A DNA stretch of 15,241 nucleotides from an uncultured Collinsella sp. (GTDB taxonomy: Bacteria; Actinomycetota; Coriobacteriia; Coriobacteriales; Coriobacteriaceae), in the NCBI GenBank assembly GCA_902495265.1, contig CABUWR010000007.1, positions 1 to 15,241 of the forward strand. Direction: 5' to 3'. The notes below the pieces were generated by a model. That model ran no database searches, was not told the origin of the DNA, and worked only from the letters and a program-made list of their open reading frames with translations. Position numbers and translations under genes: made by a program. Below, piece after piece: positions 8,029 to 13,643 of this stretch. The number at the start of each line of letters is the position of its first letter. The stretch's first letter is position 1.

Positions 8029-8160
8029 TTTTACACTTTTCCGTGATTTCCACGCGCCCATTTCGACACTTTTCCGTAATTTGGGCGGCTCGAATTTGAC
8101 ACTTTTCCGTACTTTCATACGGCTGATTTCGACACTTTTCCGGATGTTTGCCGAATAATT
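8029..8160. repeat. Four tandem 33-bp repeats with an ACACTTTTCCG core
   Basis: ACACTTTTCCG occurs at 8033, 8066, 8099 and 8132, exactly 33 bp apart each time. The conserved part is about 15-18 bp (TT-N-G-core, then usually T and a TTT); the remaining 15-18 bp differ between units. In each unit the end of the core pairs with the following variable part: CGTG/CACG (8042-8054), CCG/CGG (8074-8088), CCGTA/TACGG (8107-8122) and CGG/CCG (8141-8153). The array lies between a gene stop and a terminator hairpin. Read on the minus strand it encodes an 11-residue repeat around EKC, but a real protein is doubtful. Function unknown. Confidence 0.85.
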
Positions 8161-8167
8161 GCCGCGT

Positions 8168-8211
8168 AATCAAGCGCCGTCTGCACATCATTTCGCAGGC
8201 GGCGCTTGATT
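8168..8211 (+). terminator. Long hairpin terminator downstream of the repeat array
   Basis: A 17-bp stem (8168-8184 with 8195-8211) with a 10-nt loop, based on CAAGCGCCG/CGGCGCTTG. Its single imperfection is a U.G wobble in plus-strand RNA, which would be an A-C mismatch on the other strand. The last U's of the stem and the UCUGU after it form a modest U-rich end. It most likely ends transcripts from the 6996 gene through the repeats. Confidence 0.6.
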
Positions 8212-8235
8212 TCTGTCCGCGCGCGCTGATAGACT
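8206..8235 (+). promoter_or_regulatory. Possible extended -10 promoter for the riboswitch-led gene
   Basis: TTGATT (8206-8211) is followed after 18 bp by TAGACT (8230-8235), with a TG one base upstream of the -10. The start of transcription would be near 8242, just before the leader hairpins. Confidence 0.35.
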
Positions 8236-8242
8236 TCCTCTT

Positions 8243-8266
8243 GCCCGCAAGGAGCGGGCGCGTTTT
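8243..8266 (+). other. Short GC hairpin with U tract at the head of the leader
   Basis: GCCCGC (8243-8248) and GCGGGC (8254-8259) enclose an AAGGA loop, with TTTT at 8263-8266. It looks like a small intrinsic terminator. Its U tract is also the 5' strand of the proposed riboswitch P1 helix, so the two could compete. Confidence 0.4.
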
Positions 8267-8351
8267 ATCCAGAGTCGGAGTAGAGAGTTGGCTCCACGAT
8301 CCCGACGCCAACCGGCCAAGAGGCACGGTGGCCCTGCCAACATCGATGAAA
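8263..8351 (+). promoter_or_regulatory. Candidate SAM-I (S-box)-like riboswitch, translational type
   Basis: The leader reproduces S-box blocks in order. TTTTATC then CAGAG opens it (8263-8274). A GGAG...AGAG part follows, then TTGGC...CC..CGA..CCC...GCC and AACC at 8310-8313. A GCC-AAGA-GGC stem (8315-8324) and ACGGTG (8325-8330) complete the set. The 3' strand GATGAAA (8345-8351) pairs with TTTTATC over 7 bp with one G.U, closing P1. The SD AAAGGAG (8349-8355) overlaps that strand, so ligand-stabilised P1 would restrict ribosome access. Departures from consensus: CGCCAACC instead of GGCAACC, and extra bases after GGTG. It may be an unusual S-box, a related SAM-clan RNA, or a decayed copy. 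Assigned from memory of the consensus, without a covariance search. Confidence 0.5.
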
Positions 8352-8360
8352 GGAGTCCGT

Positions 8361-8783
8361 ATGGACAATTTCTCCGTGCGCAACGAGCGCAACTTCCACA
8401 ACCTGGTCGTCAAGCCAAAACGAATGCATCTTCTGGACGGGCCGAGCGGCTATGCCTCGGCCATGGTCAAGAGCAGCCTCTCCCACCAGATGCGCTTTAC
8501 CGTGCAGGTGCTCGAGGAAGAGCTCTGCGTTGCCGGCAATCCGCACGTACTGCAGATCAAGTTGCTCGGAGATGACTCGCGTGAGCCGTCTAGCTGGGAG
8601 CTGTTTGCAGACGGCAAGTGCGTTGCGGACGGATCTGGCGCCTTTGCACGCGAGTGCTTCTGCAAGGGTGCCGAGGTGTTCCTGAATCTGTGCCGCGACG
8701 CCGTCGACGCCGCCGAGCTGCACCAGTGGAGCCAGAGAGAGTACGAGCTGCTGAGTGCTGCGCGCGGGATTGCTATGGCGTAA
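8361..8783 (+). CDS. Uncharacterised 140-residue cysteine-containing protein
   Basis: I do not recognise a family. The ATG at 8361 has AAAGGAG 5 nt upstream; the frame is open earlier, but that stretch is the structured leader. The protein is soluble, with no signal peptide or membrane helix. The first 50 residues include NERNFHNLVVKPKRMHLLDG. The middle is beta-rich (VQVLEEELCVAG, LQIKLLGD, WELFADGKCVADG). The C-terminal half is helical, with FARECFCKGAEVFLNLCRDA and a WSQREYELLSAARGIA end. Five cysteines (two in ECFC) are notable. A diverged partial copy at 10431-10700 keeps ECFC and LCRDA, so that part was under selection. If the leader is a SAM sensor, the product may concern methionine, sulfur or methyl metabolism; that is inference only. 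Confidence 0.75.
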   Translation: MDNFSVRNERNFHNLVVKPKRMHLLDGPSGYASAMVKSSLSHQMRFTVQVLEEELCVAGNPHVLQIKLLGDDSREPSSWELFADGKCVADGSGAFARECFCKGAEVFLNLCRDAVDAAELHQWSQREYELLSAARGIAMA

Positions 8784-8805
8784 GCGAGAGATCTCAGCAG
8801 TGTCA

Positions 8806-9639
8806 CTAGCGAGCAGAATCGATTTTTGCAATCAAGTCGTTCGCCCATGCCACGGCATCATCGACAGTCGGCAAAACGTTAAGTCCTTCCGCCTGGGAGA
8901 AATACAGTGAGTCCCAGCCCACTCCCCTCGAGATCATTGGAGGCCACTCCTGCTCCGCACGATACGCAAAGAGTCTGATACAGACCTCTCGAGTTTTTAG
9001 GTAATCAATTTCTCCGTTGGAAATTGCAATCTGGAGATCTATCAGATCATGGGCGCGCTCGCTGCCGGGGCTGCTCGCAGCATGAAGTTTCTGGGCAATC
9101 TGATGCTCGAGCCTCATGCACGGAACCGGCCCCGGTTCGGGAAACCCGAGACCTTTCAATATTGCCGCAGCTTCAGGCGAGGAAACCATATCGGGATCGT
9201 CGGCGTCGCCGATTTCGTTATGACCGACCTCAAGCGGCAGCGTCATCCACGATTTACCATTGTAGGCAATCTTGATTTCGAACGGACGCATGACGTAAGC
9301 AGTTGGAATTCCCTTCGGAGATGCGGGCTCCCTCGGAACAATGGCACCCGAGAATCCGTTCCAGCCCATAGTGAGCGAATCTTCAAGCTTCGTCATGTAA
9401 TCGTTCAGTGAGGATGCCCTGGCGGTATCGAGGTCGCGCGAGAACCGCGTGGCATCCTTCCCAAAGCGAATCTTCAGGGCATTTCCACCCTTTGCGGCTC
9501 CATCGGGTAGCATTTGTCCAACAACAACGGCCGCAATGAGCCTTTTAACGCGGCCCGGTTCTTCGCCCAAATCAGCGCAGAGTCGGTCTATCGCTATGTC
9601 AAGGTTACGTCTGCTGGTTGGCTTCTTGACTTCCTTCAC
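8806..9639 (-). CDS. abiEii: AbiEii-family nucleotidyltransferase toxin
   Basis: A protein of 277 residues of the nucleotidyltransferase fold found in type IV toxin-antitoxin and abortive phage infection systems. Motif I is split as KGGNAL (residues 50-55) and RFSRDLD (65-71), supplying the glycines and the metal-binding aspartates. EHQIAQKL (178-185) and RAHDLIDL (195-202) match the later conserved helix with Lys and Asp. The start is GTG at 9639. It overlaps the abiEi stop by four bases (GTGA), with AAGGAG just upstream, so translation is coupled to the antitoxin. AbiE toxins are reversible growth inhibitors and are thought to transfer nucleotides; the target is not visible here. All motifs are intact, so it should be active. 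The gene is convergent with the 140-residue gene, 22 bp apart. Confidence 0.92.
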   Translation of the reverse strand: MKEVKKPTSRRNLDIAIDRLCADLGEEPGRVKRLIAAVVVGQMLPDGAAKGGNALKIRFGKDATRFSRDLDTARASSLNDYMTKLEDSLTMGWNGFSGAIVPREPASPKGIPTAYVMRPFEIKIAYNGKSWMTLPLEVGHNEIGDADDPDMVSSPEAAAILKGLGFPEPGPVPCMRLEHQIAQKLHAASSPGSERAHDLIDLQIAISNGEIDYLKTREVCIRLFAYRAEQEWPPMISRGVGWDSLYFSQAEGLNVLPTVDDAVAWANDLIAKIDSAR

Positions 9640-10163
9640 GACAGCTCCTTCATCAACCTCTCATGCTCATTGGAGGTAATAAGGCCCTCGGCTTGAGCGT
9701 GCTTGGTTGCCTCGATGAGGCGTTCGGTCATAACGGACCCCTTACAAGCCTCAATCGCATCGGCAACGCATTGAGAAGGGATTCCTTCATAGAACGTCGT
9801 TTTCGCATTCTCTGGAGCGGGCACTGTTTTTACCCAAGCTGGCAGTTTGCGGCGAATACGCTTTGGTGTTGCCACGGTCACGGCACGAGGATCAACAAGT
9901 GCAAGTGCGTGCATAGACAGCACTGATTCGCCCCACAGGAAACCCTCGTCACCAACAAGAGCCACTGCCTCCGCAAAGACGTCACGGGGCGTCGGAACCC
10001 ATTGGGTGAGCTTGTACACCCCATGTCCTCGGCGCATCAATTTCCCAGTGGCACACCATCGGCTCAGTTCTCCAGTGGTTACGCCAATCTCGCGTGCCTG
10101 CGCAGCAGTCACGATGCCGTAGCCATCTGCCGCCAGTTCGAATATTTCATCAAAGTGTTTCAT
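9636..10163 (-). CDS. abiEi: AbiEi-family antitoxin and autorepressor
   Basis: A protein of 175 residues. The N-terminal winged helix (about 1-55) reads FELAADGYGIVTAAQAREIG and then RRGHGVYKL, typical of AbiEi. The rest is the C-terminal antitoxin domain, with VTVATPKRIRRKLP and a TTFYEGIPSQCVADAIEAC segment. Known AbiEi proteins repress their own operon by binding inverted repeats and separately neutralise the toxin without a stable complex. Here the ATG at 10163 has no Shine-Dalgarno site; instead one arm of a 12-bp inverted repeat covers the start codon. The message may therefore be leaderless or weakly translated. The length is somewhat short for the family but no domain seems missing. 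It is the first gene of a two-gene operon. Confidence 0.9.
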   Translation of the reverse strand: MKHFDEIFELAADGYGIVTAAQAREIGVTTGELSRWCATGKLMRRGHGVYKLTQWVPTPRDVFAEAVALVGDEGFLWGESVLSMHALALVDPRAVTVATPKRIRRKLPAWVKTVPAPENAKTTFYEGIPSQCVADAIEACKGSVMTERLIEATKHAQAEGLITSNEHERLMKELS

Positions 10164-10199
10164 GTCAAAAGACTAACACTTTTGTATGTCTTTTGACAT
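10162..10199. promoter_or_regulatory. Inverted-repeat operator overlapping the abiEi start
   Basis: ATGTCAAAAGAC (10162-10173) and GTCTTTTGACAT (10188-10199) form a perfect 12-bp inverted repeat with a 14-bp spacer. Each arm contains its own GTC-N4-GAC dyad, and the outer arm extends to TATGTC-N4-GACATA. The minus-strand abiEi ATG overlaps the left arm. The arrangement fits AbiEi autorepression. Confidence 0.7.
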
Positions 10200-10363
10200 A
10201 GACATGGTCTTAATCAAGCATTAGAGATCTATTTAAATTCGCATAGCATTGCAATCGCCCTCTCTGAATTCAAAGCCCGCGCCGACAGCATGCGGAACTA
10301 AAAAGTACCGGCAAGAACGATATCGAATGAAATCTCTCCCGCTGGCATATATCTTACCATATA

Positions 10364-10381
10364 AACGAACACGTGTTCGTT
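10364..10381. promoter_or_regulatory. 18-bp perfect palindrome resembling a Gram-positive LexA box
   Basis: AACGAACACGTGTTCGTT is fully symmetric and contains CGAAC-N4-GTTCG, the LexA box core of Bacillus and many actinobacteria. TATAAA (10360-10365) overlaps its left edge on the plus strand. A TetR-family operator is the main alternative. No intact gene starts directly after it on either strand; the nearest are abiEi (about 200 bp to the left) and a pseudogene on the right. Apart from this site and the repeat at 10162-10199, I see nothing in 10200-10430. Confidence 0.5.
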
Positions 10382-10430
10382 CTCATCAATTATCGATTTA
10401 TCACACGCCCGCTTTAGCCGCTGTCCGTGC

Positions 10431-10700
10431 GAATCGTCTAGCCGATAGCTCTACGCCGACAGCGCGTGCATCGCAAGCGGCTCGGGCACCTTTGCCCGCG
10501 AGTGCTTCTGCGAGGGAGCCGAGGTGTTCCTGGACCTGTGCCGCGACGCCGTGCACGCGGCCGAGCTGCGCCAGTGGAGCCGGAGGGAGTGCGAGCTGCT
10601 GAGCGCCGCGCGCGGGATTGCGGGGTGCAGACGAAAGCAATTTAGAATAAGCATTCATATGCAGTCATCGAGTTCCTCCGCTGAAGCGCACTGCGAATAG
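10431..10700 (+). pseudogene. Decayed C-terminal copy of the 140-residue protein gene
   Basis: Frame 10431-10700 aligns with the last 65 or so residues of the gene at 8361-8783, at roughly 80 percent base identity. ECFC, GAEVFLDLCRDAV and ELLSAARGI are all recognisable. A TAG at 10446-10448 replaces the Glu of the parental WEL motif, and the preceding Trp has become Arg. No homology to the N-terminal half is seen. After 10625 the reading diverges and ends at TAG 10698-10700. With no start or Shine-Dalgarno site it is a remnant. The divergence is too large for a recent duplication within this locus. Confidence 0.75.
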
Positions 10701-10772
10701 TAACCTTGCCGCCGGCAATGGGCTTGTTGGCAAATCTGCACCGCTGAAGAAGGTAGTAAGACCCCCAAACAG

Positions 10773-10800
10773 AAGGGGGCTGCACATCTGCAGCCCCCTT
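10773..10800 (-). terminator. Strong terminator after the DUF4230 genes
   Basis: AAGGGGGCTGCA and TGCAGCCCCCTT form a perfect 12-bp stem with a 4-nt loop, 25 bp past the end of the minus-strand DUF4230 gene. Its own U residues are few, but the stem ends in UU followed by a U-containing stretch. It could also act on plus-strand transcripts. Confidence 0.75.
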
Positions 10801-10824
10801 TAATCCGACCGATTGCCAACCAGT

Positions 10825-11409
10825 CTATTCGGCATCCTTAAACTGAACTTCGTACTTCTCGCCCATCCGCTCACCAATTCCAGTGACGTACCGGCTCAAG
10901 AGAGTTTTAGCTCTTTCACGGGCGCTGCTCATCAATGCTGAATTGCCCTCGGCACTTTTTACCATTTCATTTTGGGCTTCTTCAAGCGCAGCAGACTGAT
11001 CAACTGTCGTAATAGGAGTTAGCAGTCCGGTATCGCTATAGATATCAGAAAAGGTGCTCTCGTCGGCTTGGGGCTGACCAAGGACCTGCGCATTAGGGAG
11101 CGTGATAGTTACGACATTGTTCTCATCCGGCTTACTGACATCTACCTTGGAGACGTCAACGCCCAGTTGCACCGTTCCGTCATACTCGAACCACGCTTTC
11201 TTGTATCCCACGTTTATCCCAAACAACATATTGGTGCCGTCGTTATAGATTTCCGCGACGTTATGGAATCTGCACTCGACGGTAGCAAGCTCGGCAATCT
11301 TCGTATAACCCGAAAAATCAGGCTCTTCGTCTTTTTTGGCGCAACCCGAAAGCCCAGTAAGTGACAGCGCCGCCACGAGGGCAAAGCATACCAACCATGG
11401 TTTACGCAT
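10825..11409 (-). CDS. DUF4230-family lipoprotein
   Basis: A protein of 194 residues with a lipoprotein signal: MRKPWLVC, a hydrophobic stretch, then lipobox LSGC with Cys23. The mature part has the DUF4230 pattern: a VECRFHNVAEIY strand, a FEYDGTVQLGVDVSKV strand and VTITLPNAQVLGQ, then a helical C-terminus with SARERAKTLLSRYV. The protein should be anchored on the outer face of the cytoplasmic membrane. No biochemical role is established for the family. The ATG at 11409 overlaps the stop of the upstream DUF4230 gene by 8 bp and has GGGGAGG 9 nt upstream, so the pair is coupled. An earlier in-frame Met at 11466 lies inside the upstream gene and would spoil the signal peptide. Confidence 0.85.
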   Translation of the reverse strand: MRKPWLVCFALVAALSLTGLSGCAKKDEEPDFSGYTKIAELATVECRFHNVAEIYNDGTNMLFGINVGYKKAWFEYDGTVQLGVDVSKVDVSKPDENNVVTITLPNAQVLGQPQADESTFSDIYSDTGLLTPITTVDQSAALEEAQNEMVKSAEGNSALMSSARERAKTLLSRYVTGIGERMGEKYEVQFKDAE

Positions 11410-12142
11410 TGGAGTCAGCCTCCCCCTTGTAATCGGCCAACGGTTTGAAATCAAGCTTGTACTCATCCTCGATAAGCGGCAGCGTCAGCGCCTTTACGGT
11501 ATCCCGCAAGCTCGCGTCCGCCTGTTTTTTGATCTCCTTTTTATCGACTTCATCTGCGGCATCTTTGCGACAAAGTGGCAGAACATCTTTCATATCTGCA
11601 GTTGCGTTTTCGGGAAGATAGCCAAACTTACTATTGTCGAGCTGTGGCTCGCTCACCTGCGCTTTGGGGAGATAGGCGGTAACGGTCTTATTCTCTTCGT
11701 CAATGTCAAACTGGATGTCGCTCATCGTATACGATGCACGAATGTGAGCCTCGTATTTAACGCGATAGTCCACGCGATCCATCCAGAGGAACCTGCCGTG
11801 CTTCTCGACGATGCCGTGGTAGGTGTAATCAACCGTAGAAAGACTGTCGATATCTACAGCAGACTTAAGATCCGATGTCGTGAGGTACTGAGTTTCGTGG
11901 TTATCGGTTATCCAAGGAAGGACACCGCCAAAAAAACTGGCAAGGGCCACCACTATGACCACGACCAAAACAATCTTTACTTTGGTCGATAGCTTTCCAA
12001 AATGCTTGGCAACCTTCTTACCCCACTTGTCATTCGCCTCGACCGCTTCTTTTCGAGGCGCTTCCACACGCTCATCATGCCCGGAGGTACATTCGGACTG
12101 AATGCCCCTCTCATGTTTGCTATGTTCCAAAACAAGCCTCAC
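11402..12142 (-). CDS. DUF4230-family membrane-anchored protein
   Basis: A protein of up to 246 residues, paralogous to the lipoprotein gene that follows. After a charged N-terminal segment of about 50 residues, a helix with VKIVLVVVIVVALASFF anchors it. The extracellular part repeats the DUF4230 pattern: VDYTYHGIVEKHG, then YRVKYEAHIRASY, and TVTAYLPKAQVSEPQLD. The start is uncertain. The longest reading begins with GTG at 12142 without a clear Shine-Dalgarno site. A TTG at 12130, preceded by GTGAGG, is as plausible. Together the pair presents two DUF4230 domains at the cell surface, one by a helix and one by lipid, which suggests they act as partners. The function is unknown. Confidence 0.8.
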   Translation of the reverse strand: MRLVLEHSKHERGIQSECTSGHDERVEAPRKEAVEANDKWGKKVAKHFGKLSTKVKIVLVVVIVVALASFFGGVLPWITDNHETQYLTTSDLKSAVDIDSLSTVDYTYHGIVEKHGRFLWMDRVDYRVKYEAHIRASYTMSDIQFDIDEENKTVTAYLPKAQVSEPQLDNSKFGYLPENATADMKDVLPLCRKDAADEVDKKEIKKQADASLRDTVKALTLPLIEDEYKLDFKPLADYKGEADSNA

Positions 12143-12162
12143 TCATACCGTTGAGTAGTAAT

Positions 12163-12186
12163 CTGCTGGTAGAATTCTATCAGCAG
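12163..12186. promoter_or_regulatory. 24-bp near-palindrome between divergent genes
   Basis: CTGCTG at 12163-12168 is matched by CAGCAG at 12181-12186 around a GAATTC centre; only one base pair of the 12 breaks symmetry. The symmetric core holds TAGAAT on both strands, which resembles a -10 box in each direction. It sits 20 bp before the DUF4230 start and 38 bp before the small ORF, so it is a candidate operator for both. Confidence 0.5.
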
Positions 12187-12224
12187 TTATTGAACTCATT
12201 TCTTCCAGTTCGGCAGGAGGCAAA

Positions 12225-12320
12225 ATGAAGCGGTTGTATGCGGTTTTGGCAGTTGTAATCGCGTTGGTGGTCTTTATTCTTCTCGCCAGCAGCATCGGCA
12301 TTATCAGCATCAGGCTTTAG
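12225..12320 (+). CDS. 31-residue hydrophobic membrane peptide
   Basis: MKRLYAVLAVVIALVVFILL begins a peptide that continues through a short Ala-Ser-Ser-Ile-Gly stretch to a final Arg-Leu. It has a positive N-terminus and one membrane helix of about 24 residues, with no cysteine, so it is not a lipoprotein. AGGAGG at 12215-12220 lies 4 nt before the ATG, the strongest evidence that it is translated. It is divergent from the DUF4230 pair, with the near-palindrome between them. It may be a small partner of those membrane proteins or a type I toxin-like peptide; the sequence does not decide. Such short genes are usually missed by annotation. Confidence 0.55.
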   Translation: MKRLYAVLAVVIALVVFILLASSIGIISIRL

Positions 12321-12808
12321 CTCGCCATCAAATACCTCGCACCCATCCCTCGGCAGATTCAGTCTCAGCCTTCAAACTAGGCAACCACAACGGCATGCAC
12401 AACGTCTGCGGGCTCACCGATCCCGATGAGCCCGCTTTCCGCAATCTGGTTGCCAAAAGCTCCACATTAATGATTGCCCGCATCGACATTGCAATCGATG
12501 TACGGTCAGGGAGTGTTGATAAAAAGTGACTAAACGTTTGACGTGTGAGGATGTAAAAGCCTGCATCCCAAATAAGGTGGGATCAAGCGTGTGCGTCGGC
12601 TTCTTGGCAAGCAGAGCAATGGGCGTACAAGATGTTATGCGAGAAATAGCGATGACAGAGGTGCGCAAATAAGGTCGTGGATAGCAGCTCTCAATGGTCC
12701 CAAATTGCAACTAGCTTAAGGACGCATTGAAAAACATAGCTGCACGAATGCAGTCAGGACCACAGTGAAACCCGATACCATGACTACCAAACCACAGCAG
12801 GCTCAGCA
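12321..12808. other. Stretch without a convincing gene
   Basis: About 490 bp between the small membrane peptide and the three-cysteine protein gene. Two short plus-strand frames overlap by GTGA: 12395-12529 (44 residues, no Shine-Dalgarno) and 12526-12672 (48 residues, GTG start, protein-like but unrecognised). They may be remnants of coding DNA. The right part holds a terminator-like hairpin at 12730-12753. Base composition is lower in GC than the catabolic cluster. Confidence 0.4.
12730..12753 (-). terminator. Possible terminator after the three-cysteine protein gene
   Basis: On the minus strand CTGCA and TGCAG pair around a UUCG tetraloop (12753-12740). A run of five U follows (12734-12730) after 5 nt. 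The stem is short and the U tract displaced, so this is only a candidate end for the hsdR-tcmP unit. Confidence 0.35.
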
Positions 12809-13582
12809 CTAGTTGACAGTCCCCTTTTTAATGTGACACTCGATGCCGTGATCAAAACAAAAATCACGGACTTCCCTTGCACTATCACGATAGAAGCGGG
12901 CGCAGTCGTCGTAGGAGCTTGTTAGCCTGTCATAGTGCGTCCTGCCAAAAACAATTTTATCGACAAAAGAGATCTTGCGCAGCAGCGCATCCAAATCTTG
13001 CTCGCAGATATTTGGAGTCGGATATGGCTCCATGCTAACCCAAGTCTTACAGCCAGCCTTATGGAGAGACTCGAGAGCGGCAAGCCTGACTGAGTATGCC
13101 GCTGCACCGGGTTCCATCCTTTTCCGATTGTCCTCATCAAGTGACACCAAGGTAATTCCATAGGTGTTCAACGCCGCATTAGGCAACGCCGCAAGTTCAA
13201 CGGGAAGCTCTCCTTTCGTTAGAATGCTGCACGGCTTACCGTACTCGTTAATGAGCTCAATTGCACCCAAGCTCATACTGCCAACTTCTGGATATCCGAG
13301 CATAAAAGGATCGGTTGTAAAGCACAGTTGAACCTGTTTTATCTCATCACAATAACGCGGCAACTCTTTGCGCAGCAGATCCAAAGTGTTGTCGACAAGG
13401 CTCGGCCGCCGCCATTCCTCGTATGTTTTGACACGCCCAAAACGTTTTGCCATTAAATATGCATAGCATGGAAAATTGCATCCATGCGAACAGCCTTGCA
13501 CATGATTCATCGCCCAATCGCCATATTCAACTTTTGTACGGTAGAGCATACTTTTTCGATATATGTGCCCAAGTTGTTCCAT
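12809..13582 (-). CDS. Three-cysteine-motif radical-SAM-like protein (TcmP partner)
   Basis: A protein of 257 residues. VQGCSHGCNFPCYAYLMAKR places Cys31, Cys35 and Cys39 in a C-x3-C-x3-C cluster near the N-terminus, followed by the aromatic and Lys/Arg pattern seen in radical SAM proteins of the spore photoproduct lyase/Gp37-Gp68 type. Further along, VQLCFTTDPF, GKPCSILTKGE, TYGITLVSLDED and WVSMEPYPTP read as successive strands of a TIM-like barrel. Canonical radical SAM spacing is C-x3-C-x2-C, so one residue is extra here. It likely binds an iron-sulfur cluster and SAM, but the reaction is unknown. The start at 13582 has a weak Shine-Dalgarno site; an alternative ATG is 11 codons in. It follows tcmP by 61 nt in the same direction. 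Confidence 0.75.
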   Translation of the reverse strand: MEQLGHIYRKSMLYRTKVEYGDWAMNHVQGCSHGCNFPCYAYLMAKRFGRVKTYEEWRRPSLVDNTLDLLRKELPRYCDEIKQVQLCFTTDPFMLGYPEVGSMSLGAIELINEYGKPCSILTKGELPVELAALPNAALNTYGITLVSLDEDNRKRMEPGAAAYSVRLAALESLHKAGCKTWVSMEPYPTPNICEQDLDALLRKISFVDKIVFGRTHYDRLTSSYDDCARFYRDSAREVRDFCFDHGIECHIKKGTVN

Positions 13583-13643
13583 TGTTCTTTAATTCTCTTC
13601 TCGCTAAACTTCCTCACACCAAAGATACGACCGACCTAAGCAC

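Noticed and set aside
8029..8160. CRISPR array
   Set aside because: Repeat core of about 15 bp and variable parts of about 18 bp are too short, the variable parts pair with the core, and no cas genes are nearby.
7985..8413. A minus-strand open frame of 142 codons with an 11-residue repeat around EKC
   Set aside because: It arises because the DNA repeat period is a multiple of three; it overlaps the riboswitch and the start of the next gene, has no Shine-Dalgarno site and mixes unrelated composition.
10249..10602. Plus-strand frame of 117 codons through the palindrome and the gene remnant
   Set aside because: It is out of frame with the recognisable homology, has no Shine-Dalgarno site and reads Ser/Ala/Pro-rich shadow sequence.
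10710..10724. TTGCCG-C-CGGCAA small palindrome
   Set aside because: Short, common in GC-rich DNA, and not placed at a promoter or gene end.
12414..12710. Minus-strand frame of 98 codons
   Set aside because: No ribosome site, composition unlike the neighbours and no recognisable motif.
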